Part shown: piece after piece, positions 31,159-38,389 of the stretch
How the letters are laid out: each line of letters opens with the position of its first letter
Numbering within the stretch: the first letter of the stretch is position 1
NCBI GenBank assembly: GCA_016927235.1
Contig: JAFGNB010000104.1
Span: 1-38,389 of the forward strand
Length of the DNA stretch: 38,389 nucleotides
Reading direction: 5' to 3'
From: Chitinispirillaceae bacterium
GTDB taxonomy: Bacteria > Fibrobacterota > Chitinivibrionia > Chitinivibrionales > Chitinispirillaceae
Translations under genes and position numbers: made by a program
Notes under the pieces: model-generated
What the model was told of the DNA's origin: nothing
Seen by the model: only the letters and a program-made list of their open reading frames with translations
Database searches by the model: none

Positions 31159-33417
31159 ATGATGGAACCGTTTGAAAACAGAGAGACATGGTTCGAGGAG
31201 GAACTGCGCAAAGAGTGTGCGGAGGGCGCCGTGGATTTCGCCGCCGTGGTAAAGAGACTGTTGCAGCGTATCCGTGAATGTGAGGCAATCGGGGCTTTGA
31301 GCATGTTGCGCCTCGATGAGATGCATCCCGCCGAGAAAGCGGAGCAGGTGGAACGGCACCTTTTTTCCCGGATCACGCAGTACAGCGAATACGACGAACC
31401 GATGAATGAGTGCCTGAGAAGCGAGATCGATCTTTCGGAAAAAGAGTGGGAGCGACTGAGCGTAAAACTTGATGAAAGAATACATTTGGTGATGAAACTG
31501 CCGCCGTGGGAACAACAACTCATGGCCCCGTGCGATGAGCCGACCGCGGGACGCTGGGAAACGATGGAGACGCTTCTTTTCAATCGCACGGGGCGCTGCG
31601 ACGAACGACTGCGGGAGAGCTGGGTCCGCTACGAAACCAGCGAGGAACCGGTTACCGTTTCGGCGCTTGAATCCGCCGAAGCGTTGCTGTATGAACAGAT
31701 TGTCAAGGCATCTTCAAAACCGTGCTGGGAGCAGATCGTTCGCGCCGAGCGGATTGTGTCTTACGGCGAGTGGGAGAAAATGGAAGAACGGCTCTTTTCC
31801 GCAGTGGCGCACCAGAAGGAACTGGCCGTCAGGCGGCAGCCGTTCTGGCATATACTTGAGCCGTACCGTTTACTGGTGCGCGGTATAGCCGTCGCAGGCG
31901 CCGTGGCGGGCGGTATCGCGCTTGCGATGACCGGACTCCGTGGGGTGCGGCAGGGCAATGATACGGTGCCGACGATGGTGTATCAACTGGGGGGCAGCGC
32001 CGCCGGTTCGTACAGCATGGTGGAAGCGGTAAACGGCCGGTGCGCGACGTTTGAAGGCGGCAGCGCAACCCTGGTCAACGTCCACGGATCGATCGAGCTG
32101 CGCAATAGTGCGGCAGTCAATTTTGAGTCGGTTTCGAAAAATCGGGCCCGTTACCGCATCGATTTTTCCTCTTCCGAAGGACCGGAAACCAGCGGCGGGG
32201 TGACGTTTTTCGTCCATTCCCGAAGGCGCAATCAGCCGTTTACTGTTTCAACACGTGACTACCGCATCTCGGTGATGGGGACCTATTTCCGCGTCGAGGC
32301 CGATCTGGAGGGAAAGGCGGCGACCACGGTCCTCGAAGGTTCGGTCGCGATTACCGGCAGTCCGATCGGCGATACCGTCCTGCATACCGGGCAGTATCTG
32401 CAGTTCGACCCGGCGGTACGGCGCTATAGAATTTTTAGCGGCGGACCGGTTGTGGCGCGGTCGGAAATCGAGGCGATTCCGGGAGTGGATGCACTCTTGC
32501 GGTATAAGGTGCTTTCGCTCCGCAGCACAGTTCCGGGGGCGGACGTTTTTATTGACGGACGTTATTACGGGATTGCTCCGCTTACGATCAGGCAGCCCGC
32601 CGGCTGGCACAATGCGCATATAGAAAAAGAGGGATACGAGACCGTCGATACGTCGATTTTTCTTGCCGGAAATGAGGGAGAGTACGTCATTACCCTTGCA
32701 CCTGAACCGTTCCGCCGCGGGGTAAAAGCAGCGGCAGCCGTTTCCGCTTCGGCCGTTTACCGCAACGAAGCTCCCGTGAACCGGCCGGTAACCAAAACGG
32801 CGCGCCTCAGGCACGGTCGAACGACCGAAGCGCCGCTCGTTCGATCGAAGCCCGCAGTACCGTCGGCGCAGCTTTACAGCAACGCCCGCAATGCGGAACG
32901 CAGTGAAGACTGGCGCAAAGCCATTAAGCTCTATCAACAGGTGCTTGCCGATCCGGGAGTTTCTTCGCTGCGCCGTGAAGACGCGCTTTTTTCAGTTGCA
33001 AAGCTACAGGCCGAACACATCAGCGATGCGGAGGTCGCCAAAGAGTCTTTTCTGACCTATCTGGCGCTTTTCCCTTCGGGCACGTTTGCGGGAGAAAGCT
33101 GGCTGCGGCTGGCGGAGCTCGAATTCCGGAAGAACCCGGAAAAGGCGATTCAGTATTACCTGAAGTTTTTCGAGAAATTTCCACGCCATCCGCGTATCGC
33201 CGAACTGCAGGACCGGGTGGGGATTATCTATTTGCAGCAGAAGCGCTATGAGAAAGCGATCAGTATGTTCGAGCTGGCGCTTGCTGATCTAACCGCCGTC
33301 AATGGCGGACGGCGGAAAGACATTGCCGCCCATCTGTACCGCGCGTTGCTTGCCAACGGAGAAAGACAACGGGCCGAATCGGTGCTGATCCGGTACCAGA
33401 TCGCTGAAAAAGAATAA
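31159..33417 (+). CDS. FecR-domain envelope protein with N-terminal helical repeats, PEGA and TPR
   Basis: The 752-residue protein appears to span the inner membrane. Residues 1-230 are charged and cytoplasmic in character, with six helical repeats of about 36 residues. A single hydrophobic segment (239-258) crosses the membrane. Residues of about 283-430 form a FecR domain (NGRCATFEGGSATLVNV, DYRISVMGTYFRVEAD, TTVLEGSVAIT). A PEGA domain (about 453-525, GADVFIDGRYYGIAPL) and TPR repeats to the C-terminus follow (YSNARNAERSEDWRKAIKLY, KRYEKAISMFELALADL). It begins 2 bp after the sigma gene and is presumably its partner: FecR proteins relay outer-membrane signals to cognate sigma factors. The large non-canonical N-terminus could be the sigma-binding part. 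Confidence 0.9.
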   Translation: MMEPFENRETWFEEELRKECAEGAVDFAAVVKRLLQRIRECEAIGALSMLRLDEMHPAEKAEQVERHLFSRITQYSEYDEPMNECLRSEIDLSEKEWERLSVKLDERIHLVMKLPPWEQQLMAPCDEPTAGRWETMETLLFNRTGRCDERLRESWVRYETSEEPVTVSALESAEALLYEQIVKASSKPCWEQIVRAERIVSYGEWEKMEERLFSAVAHQKELAVRRQPFWHILEPYRLLVRGIAVAGAVAGGIALAMTGLRGVRQGNDTVPTMVYQLGGSAAGSYSMVEAVNGRCATFEGGSATLVNVHGSIELRNSAAVNFESVSKNRARYRIDFSSSEGPETSGGVTFFVHSRRRNQPFTVSTRDYRISVMGTYFRVEADLEGKAATTVLEGSVAITGSPIGDTVLHTGQYLQFDPAVRRYRIFSGGPVVARSEIEAIPGVDALLRYKVLSLRSTVPGADVFIDGRYYGIAPLTIRQPAGWHNAHIEKEGYETVDTSIFLAGNEGEYVITLAPEPFRRGVKAAAAVSASAVYRNEAPVNRPVTKTARLRHGRTTEAPLVRSKPAVPSAQLYSNARNAERSEDWRKAIKLYQQVLADPGVSSLRREDALFSVAKLQAEHISDAEVAKESFLTYLALFPSGTFAGESWLRLAELEFRKNPEKAIQYYLKFFEKFPRHPRIAELQDRVGIIYLQQKRYEKAISMFELALADLTAVNGGRRKDIAAHLYRALLANGERQRAESVLIRYQIAEKE

Positions 33418-33461
33418 CGTTCTCCGCCGTTTGCCGTTCGATTTCCCGTTCGGATTTCACC

Positions 33462-34667
33462 ATGCGTTTGCCGTGCCGCTATTACTGTAACACCCTTTTC
33501 GATCGTGAATTGGGGGGTTTTCCGGCAGGATCATTGAGGCGTTCCGCCGCGGAGATGACCGCGCTGTTTATTCCCCTGATGCAGCCGGGCGATACGATTT
33601 TGCTCGATGTGGAGCTTCCCGACGCCTTTTATGCCTACCTGCGTGAATTCGGTCTTGCTCAGGGCAGGCCCTCGGCATCCGGTGAAGGCGCTTTCGGAGC
33701 AATGCAGGATGTCGTCTGGGGGTGGAACCGGGAGGCGGCGGTACGATTGTCGGCGGTCGATAAGGCGCCTCCGCTTGAAGCGGTCAGGGAGGTCAATCAT
33801 CGGCAATTCTGTTCAGTATTGGCGAGGCGCCACGGCTTTGGCGTCGAGGGTTCGCGATTCTGCGCCACGATGGAGGAGGCGGAGTCGGCGTTCGCTTCGT
33901 CCGCAGACGGTTTCCCGCTTGTTATCAAACCTGCTTTCGGCGGGGCGGGCTTCGGTCTGCGCGTGGTATGGCGGACCGAACAGGTTTCCGCCGAGCGTGC
34001 GCTGCTGGCGAACTACCTGCTTCACGGGGGAGCCGTTATCGAGCCGTGGCGCGCCCGCACGGCCGATTGCTCCACGGCGGTAAGAATCAATCCCGACGGC
34101 GGTATTGATTCGATCTGGCACCAACGGCAGTGGATCAACAGGTACGGCGCCTTTTTCGGCATTTACTGTGCGGCAACCGACCCGGTCATTCAAACGTGGA
34201 AAGCCGAATTGGAGCGCACCGCCTTGATTGCGGTGCGTGAAGCGGTCTCATGCGGCTATTTCGGACCGATGGGAATTGATTCGTTCGTGTATTCCGACCG
34301 CTACGGCAGCGAACGACTCGCGGCGTGCATTGAAATCAACGGCAGGTTTACCATGGGACTTCTCGCGCAGCTTCTGCTGGAACGCATCGCCCCGCACAAA
34401 CACACATTACTCCGCTTTATAAGCAGGAAAAAGTGCGCTCTGCCGGCGTCATACGACCGGCTTGACGACGCTCTTGGAAGTAGCGGATTCGACAGGACGA
34501 CACAGTGCGGCATCCTGCTCCTTACTCCGCTTCGCATCGGATATGCGGGCAGGTGGGAGCAGCCGCGCTTAAACCTCTTTTTTTGCACGGGAGATTCGCT
34601 TGAGCACATCGAGCGGTTCGACCGGGTGCTCAAGGAACGGTTTTCGCGGAAACCTCTCCGCCAATGA
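33462..34667 (+). CDS. Uncharacterised ATP-grasp protein
   Basis: The 401-residue protein shows ATP-grasp hallmarks. FPLVIKPAFGGAGFGLR (151-167) has the ATP-binding Lys156 and Gly loop, EPW (194-196) follows, and GPMGIDSF (268-275) comes next. The metal-binding pair E291/N293 lies in CIEINGRFTMG. ATP-grasp enzymes join a carboxylate to an amine, thiol or similar nucleophile through an acyl phosphate. The N-terminal 110 residues are unlike any family I can name, and the C-terminal about 90 residues are also unassigned. It lies between the FecR gene and trpE and may belong to either unit. No clear ribosome binding site precedes the ATG. Substrates cannot be inferred. Confidence 0.75.
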   Translation: MRLPCRYYCNTLFDRELGGFPAGSLRRSAAEMTALFIPLMQPGDTILLDVELPDAFYAYLREFGLAQGRPSASGEGAFGAMQDVVWGWNREAAVRLSAVDKAPPLEAVREVNHRQFCSVLARRHGFGVEGSRFCATMEEAESAFASSADGFPLVIKPAFGGAGFGLRVVWRTEQVSAERALLANYLLHGGAVIEPWRARTADCSTAVRINPDGGIDSIWHQRQWINRYGAFFGIYCAATDPVIQTWKAELERTALIAVREAVSCGYFGPMGIDSFVYSDRYGSERLAACIEINGRFTMGLLAQLLLERIAPHKHTLLRFISRKKCALPASYDRLDDALGSSGFDRTTQCGILLLTPLRIGYAGRWEQPRLNLFFCTGDSLEHIERFDRVLKERFSRKPLRQ

Positions 34668-34728
34668 TGTATACCGATTGCCGGATTACGCGATGTATTT
34701 TTAAATTCTTTTTTCTGGAAAGGCGCGT

Positions 34729-36198
34729 GTGAGATTTCCAACGCTGGATGAGGTCAGAAAAGCCGCCCGGACCGCGAATGTCATACCGGTCGGTAAAACA
34801 GTACTGGCGGATACGGAAACGCCGGTTTCGGTCTGGATGAAGCTCTATCGCACGGAAAAATACAGTTTTCTGCTGGAGAGCGTTACCGGCGGCGATATCG
34901 TTGCGCGGTATTCGTTCATCGGGGGAAATCCGTTCATGACGTTTACCGCAAAGGGCGGCGCCTGGGAGGTAAAAGGGATCCGGAAGCAGCGCGGCTCCTC
35001 ACATCCGATCGAAGCGTTGCGGAAGATTTTTTCGCAATACAGCGTTGCGCCGATGGAGGGAGTCCCCCGTTTTACCGGCGGCGCGGTGGGGTATTTCGCC
35101 TACGACGCGATACGGCTCAACGAGGCTATTCCCGATGCGAATCCAAAGGAAGACCCGCTCGACGACCTGTTCTTTGCCTTTTACCGGGACGTTGTCGCGT
35201 TTGATAATAAAGAACATAGGCTGATACTTATCAGCAACATTTTCACCGATCCGGCCGTGGATGTCGAACCGGCCTACCGCGACGCCTGCACGCGCATTGA
35301 AGCGATGCAGGAGCGGTTGTCGCAACCGCTCCCCGTCCGTTCGATCGCCATCCGGCCGCGCGGCGATCCTGTATCAAATGTTAAAAGAGAGGATTTCGAG
35401 CGAGCGGTAAGGAAATGCAAGGAGTACATTTTCGCGGGTGACATTTTCCAGGTGGTGCTGTCGCAGCGGTTCACGGTTCCCGTTGACGCCGATCCGTTCG
35501 ACCTGTACCGGATACTCCGGGTGGTCAACCCGTCGCCGTATATGTATTTCCTCATGCAGGACGATGCCGCAATCATCGGCGCGTCGCCTGAAATGCTCGT
35601 GCGCGTCGAGGACGGCACGGTCGAGGTGCGGCCCATTGCAGGAACGTGCCGCCGCGGAAGAAACGATGCGGAGGACCGGGAGCTTATCGAGAAGCTGCTC
35701 GAGGACCCGAAAGAGCGTGCCGAGCACATCATGCTGGTTGATCTGGGGCGCAACGACGTCGGGAGGGTGAGCGAGAGCGGGACGGTAGTGGTGAGCGAGA
35801 TGATGCATATCGAGAAATATTCCCATGTGATCCATATCGTCAGCAACGTCGAGGGGAGGCTGAAAAAAGGCTGCGATATTTTCGATGCGCTTTTTTCCTG
35901 CTTCCCGGCAGGAACGCTTTCGGGCGCCCCGAAGATACGAGCCATGGAGATCATCGACGAACTTGAATGCGTAAAGAGGGGGTTGTACGGCGGCGCGCTC
36001 GGGTATATCGATTTTTCCGGCCGGATGGACACCTGCATCGTGATCCGGACGATCTTTTACCACGTCGGAAAGGCGCTCATCCAGGTGGGGGCCGGCATCG
36101 TGGCCGACTCCGATCCGTCGCGGGAATACCAGGAAACCGTCCAGAAGGGGACCGCCCTTTTTACCGCGATCGCGCAGTGGGAAGAGATCAGGGGATAG
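34729..36198 (+). CDS. trpE: Anthranilate synthase component I
   Basis: TrpE converts chorismate to anthranilate using ammonia from TrpG. The 489-residue protein has the N-terminal regulatory motif YSFLLESV (LLES at 48-51, the Trp feedback site), RYSFIG, and the chorismate-binding C-terminal half. The latter carries [62 protein letters not shown] and [17 protein letters not shown]. The start is GTG with AAAGG 5 bases before it. trpG follows 16 bp later. The retained LLES motif suggests feedback inhibition by tryptophan; no attenuator hairpin is obvious in the 61-bp upstream gap. Confidence 0.97.
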   Translation: MRFPTLDEVRKAARTANVIPVGKTVLADTETPVSVWMKLYRTEKYSFLLESVTGGDIVARYSFIGGNPFMTFTAKGGAWEVKGIRKQRGSSHPIEALRKIFSQYSVAPMEGVPRFTGGAVGYFAYDAIRLNEAIPDANPKEDPLDDLFFAFYRDVVAFDNKEHRLILISNIFTDPAVDVEPAYRDACTRIEAMQERLSQPLPVRSIAIRPRGDPVSNVKREDFERAVRKCKEYIFAGDIFQVVLSQRFTVPVDADPFDLYRILRVVNPSPYMYFLMQDDAAIIGASPEMLVRVEDGTVEVRPIAGTCRRGRNDAEDRELIEKLLEDPKERAEHIMLVDLGRNDVGRVSESGTVVVSEMMHIEKYSHVIHIVSNVEGRLKKGCDIFDALFSCFPAGTLSGAPKIRAMEIIDELECVKRGLYGGALGYIDFSGRMDTCIVIRTIFYHVGKALIQVGAGIVADSDPSREYQETVQKGTALFTAIAQWEEIRG

Positions 36199-36214
36199 AC
36201 CGGAAATAAACACC

Positions 36215-36808
36215 ATGATCGTGATGATTGATAATTACGATTCATTCACCTTCAATCTCGTGCAGTACCTCGGCGAATTGACCGTGAAGGAAATACGCGT
36301 CTTCCGCAACGATAAAGTGACGGTGGCGGAAGTCGCGGCGTTGCGGCCCGAAGCGGTCGTCATTTCTCCCGGACCCTGCACTCCCCGGGAGGCGGGCATA
36401 TCGGTCGAACTGATACAAACGCTCGGCGCCGACGTGCCGCTGCTCGGCGTCTGTCTCGGGCATCAGTCGATCGGCGTCGCCTACGGCGGCACGGTGATGC
36501 GCGCTCCCTATCTGATGCACGGGAAAGTGTCGTCGATTCATCATGACGGCTCCGGCATCTACCGCGGGATGAACAACCCCTTCATTGCCACACGCTACCA
36601 CAGCCTGATCGTCGACAGGAAAACCTGTCCCCCGTGTCTTGCGGTCACCGCTCATACCGATGACGGACTCATCATGGGAGTGGCGCATGCAACCCACCCG
36701 GTATTCGGCGTCCAGTTTCATCCGGAGTCCATATTGACCGAGGGCGGGAAGAAGTTGCTCAAGAATTTTCTCGACTTCGCAGCCGGTTATTCCGCGCCGA
36801 AAGGATAG
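36215..36808 (+). CDS. trpG: Anthranilate synthase component II (glutamine amidotransferase)
   Basis: The 197-residue protein is a class I glutamine amidotransferase that feeds ammonia to Trp[18 protein letters not shown] is at the N-terminus, and [11 protein letters not shown] and GVCLGHQ carry nucleophile C80. The catalytic H169 and E171 lie in FHPES. It may also serve PabA function. It is not fused to TrpD, as it is in some enterobacteria. trpC follows 10 bp later, with a missing trpD between them. Confidence 0.96.
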   Translation: MIVMIDNYDSFTFNLVQYLGELTVKEIRVFRNDKVTVAEVAALRPEAVVISPGPCTPREAGISVELIQTLGADVPLLGVCLGHQSIGVAYGGTVMRAPYLMHGKVSSIHHDGSGIYRGMNNPFIATRYHSLIVDRKTCPPCLAVTAHTDDGLIMGVAHATHPVFGVQFHPESILTEGGKKLLKNFLDFAAGYSAPKG

Positions 36809-36818
36809 GTCGGGCCGC

Positions 36819-37592
36819 ATGCCGTCATTCCTCGATACGATTCTTGCCCGGAAAAGAGAGGAGGTCGCCCTGCTCAAGCGCGACCGCGGCGCGACGGTCG
36901 CGGTGCAACAGGTCCCTCCGCACCGCAGTTTCGCCAAGTCGCTCGAAAGTGCCGCGCATCTCGGCATTATCGCTGAAGTAAAGAAGGCGTCCCCCTCGAA
37001 GGGCGTCATCCGGGCTGATTTCGAACCTGTCGCCATTGCCCGATCGTATGAGCGTGCCGTGGTGAACGCGATATCGGTGCTCACCGACGAACGTTTTTTC
37101 GGGGGGGGACCGTCGTACGTGCCCGCCGTCCGCGCGGCGGTTGCGCTTCCGGTGCTGCGCAAGGATTTCATCATCGATATCGTCCAGGTCGAGCAGACCG
37201 CAGCGCTCGGCGCCGACGCACTGCTGCTGATCGCAGCCGTACTTGATAACGAACGCTTGCGCGACCTCTACGAGGCTTCGTGCGGTCTCGGCATCGAATC
37301 GCTCGTCGAGCTGCATCATCTCCGCGAACTCGATCGCGTGATGAAGCTCGAACCGCGGCTCGTCGGCATCAACAACCGCGATCTCTCGACCTTCGTTGTT
37401 GACATCAACGTCACCCTCGATCTGATGCGCCATATTCCAAAGGAAGCGACGGTGATTTCGGAGAGCGGAATTTTCTGCGGGAAAGAGGCCCGGAAACTGC
37501 AAGGCGCCGGTGTTAAAGCACTGCTTGTCGGGGAGGCGCTGATGCGCCTTGAAGACCCCTCTGCGCTGGTGCGGGAACTGCGGGGTGAGTGA
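36819..37592 (+). CDS. trpC: Indole-3-glycerol phosphate synthase
   Basis: TrpC closes the indole ring of carboxyphenylamino-deoxyribulose 5-phosphate. The 257 residues form the expected TIM barrel: IIAEVKKASPSKGVI, VLRKDFIID, LLIAAVL, GINNRDLSTF, ISESGI and LLVGEALM. It is not fused to TrpF. The reaction step between TrpEG and TrpC requires TrpD and TrpF, which are not in this stretch. The ATG has no strong ribosome binding site, with translation probably coupled through the short gap. Confidence 0.97.
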   Translation: MPSFLDTILARKREEVALLKRDRGATVAVQQVPPHRSFAKSLESAAHLGIIAEVKKASPSKGVIRADFEPVAIARSYERAVVNAISVLTDERFFGGGPSYVPAVRAAVALPVLRKDFIIDIVQVEQTAALGADALLLIAAVLDNERLRDLYEASCGLGIESLVELHHLRELDRVMKLEPRLVGINNRDLSTFVVDINVTLDLMRHIPKEATVISESGIFCGKEARKLQGAGVKALLVGEALMRLEDPSALVRELRGE

Positions 37593-37836
37593 ACACGAGC
37601 CCCTGTGTAGAGGTGAAATGCGGGCAGTCAGATAAACGCTTTTCTTCAGGGAACTCTTTCAATTAATTCTTCCGCATTGATGAAACGGGCTATTTCCAGA
37701 GTGAAACATCAATCATCCGGACCTCTTCGACCCAGCGTCCCTTCAGCCGAATCGAAGGCGATTGAAAACCGGGTGCCGATTTGGGTAAACGAAGTGAGGG
37801 GGGGGGTGAGCACCAAAACCGTATCCGGTCCGCCGG

Positions 37837-38130
37837 GTGCGACATCAACGGCAATCGCATACCATGGAGCGACCGGGCTCCATCACCGGATCAATTACGG
37901 AGGCGACAGGCGGTCCTCTCCTCGTCTATCTTGCGGGCATGTGCCACTATGAGTTGATTTCCACCGGGCGCGGCTTCCATTTTATCACCGTTCCCCCGGG
38001 TGACTACCGGCTGCGGCTTGCACGGCTGTCCGATAGCGGGAGGGGTGCCGTCATCAGCATTATGCATGACCGTACGATTACTGTAAAACCGGACGAAGCA
38101 GTGCAGGTCGGTGAAATCAATACACCGTAG
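37837..38130 (+). CDS. Short carboxypeptidase-regulatory-like beta protein, possibly remnant
   Basis: A 97-codon frame (GTG 37837, ATG 37864) encodes a fragment that looks like a transthyretin/carboxypeptidase-regulatory domain: GSITGSITEATGG, then GFHFITVPPGDYRLRLARL, ending in a beta-rich tail. No Shine-Dalgarno sequence precedes either start and no signal peptide is present, although such domains normally sit behind an export signal. A different frame upstream (from 37677) reads GGVSTKTVSGPP and could belong to the same gene if one base were shifted. I therefore think this is a decayed or frameshifted gene, with moderate doubt. Confidence 0.4.
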   Translation: MRHQRQSHTMERPGSITGSITEATGGPLLVYLAGMCHYELISTGRGFHFITVPPGDYRLRLARLSDSGRGAVISIMHDRTITVKPDEAVQVGEINTP

Positions 38131-38217
38131 ACACTTTACTCTGCAGGGAGAGGTAAATGCCGATTTTACCTTCACCATCTTCTGTATAAGCCGTCAACGC
38201 CACCCTTGAAGACACGT

Positions 38218-38389
38218 ATGTTTTTTCGAATCTACACCGTCTTTTATATACTGCTCTACCTTTTTATCACCTTTGATCCGAAACTCCTCATTCATTACGG
38301 AATATGGGAAGTTATCGATATCATTGTTATGTGTACGTCGCTTGCCGGGATGGCCGCCTACTCGTTCCGGTTCAGGATTATCAGTCGTA
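38218..38389 (+). CDS. Start of a membrane protein cut by the window end
   Basis: An ATG at 38218 opens a frame of 57 codons that runs off the window without a stop. The peptide is hydrophobic, with a first helix (YTVFYILLYLFITF) and a second (VIDIIVMCTSLAGMAAY), separated by DPKLLIHYGIWE. This is the amino-acid pattern of a real small integral membrane protein. No strong ribosome binding site is visible (GAAG about 8 bases upstream). The family is not recognisable from this piece. Confidence 0.55.
   Translation, partial: MFFRIYTVFYILLYLFITFDPKLLIHYGIWEVIDIIVMCTSLAGMAAYSFRFRIISR

Noticed and set aside
1-38389. tRNA, rRNA, CRISPR array, insertion sequence or prophage
   Set aside because: I scanned the spacers and saw no cloverleaf, repeat-spacer array, transposase or integrase-like gene.

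Overview
This is a GC-rich bacterial chromosome segment with essentially every gene on the + strand. The organism looks Gram-negative and polysaccharide-degrading. It has secreted multidomain proteins ending in FlgD/type-IX-like C-terminal domains, outer-membrane beta-barrels ending in Phe, a lipoprotein with a lamin-tail domain, and a FecR-PEGA-TPR envelope protein. By style I would place it in the FCB group, possibly Fibrobacterota (Chitinispirillia-like). That placement is inference; there is no rRNA or marker gene here to prove it.

Region 1 (1-17448) is a glucuronoxylan / hexuronate catabolic region. In order it holds the end of a TRAP large permease (dctM), uronate isomerase (uxaC), a GT4 glycosyltransferase, a tight four-gene corrinoid methyltransferase operon, a secreted GH67 alpha-glucuronidase, two outer-membrane proteins, 6-phosphogluconate dehydrogenase (gnd), an SDR of the D-mannonate oxidoreductase type, a PfkB-type 2-keto-3-deoxygluconate kinase and a LarA-family nickel-pincer epimerase. 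The four corrinoid genes encode a corrinoid protein, a homocysteine methyltransferase, a MetH-type activation protein and a URO-D/MtaA-type methyltransferase.

The main proposal is that the corrinoid operon is an O-demethylase for 4-O-methyl-D-glucuronate, the sugar GH67 enzymes release from hardwood-type xylan, with the methyl group passed to homocysteine to make methionine. The operon resembles a methionine synthase taken apart into separate proteins, with its methyl-folate domain replaced by a URO-D protein. The chemistry fits: O4 of glucuronate becomes O3 of mannonate, the oxygen that mannonate dehydratase must eliminate. A second proposal is a LarA-plus-Gnd branch from mannonate via gluconate to the pentose phosphate pathway.

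Region 2 (17449-24317) holds two large surface or secreted proteins. The lipoprotein gene has a near-consensus sigma-54 promoter. About 100-125 bp upstream of its expected start lie two 16-bp palindromes arranged as a 25-bp perfect inverted repeat, the classical position for an enhancer-binding activator. A 63-aa minus-strand gene and an AT-rich spacer precede a 1496-aa beta-helix/Ig-like secreted protein, which ends at a strong terminator.

Region 3 (24318-38389) is more ordinary: a GT2 glycosyltransferase with a likely CTG start, purN, rnhB, a DUF1015 protein, a UPF0104 membrane protein, a MoxR ATPase, an ECF sigma factor paired with a FecR-PEGA-TPR protein, an orphan ATP-grasp protein, and trpE-trpG-trpC without trpD. 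The right edge holds a small, possibly frameshifted reading frame and the start of a membrane protein cut by the window. I see no tRNA, rRNA, CRISPR array or insertion sequence.
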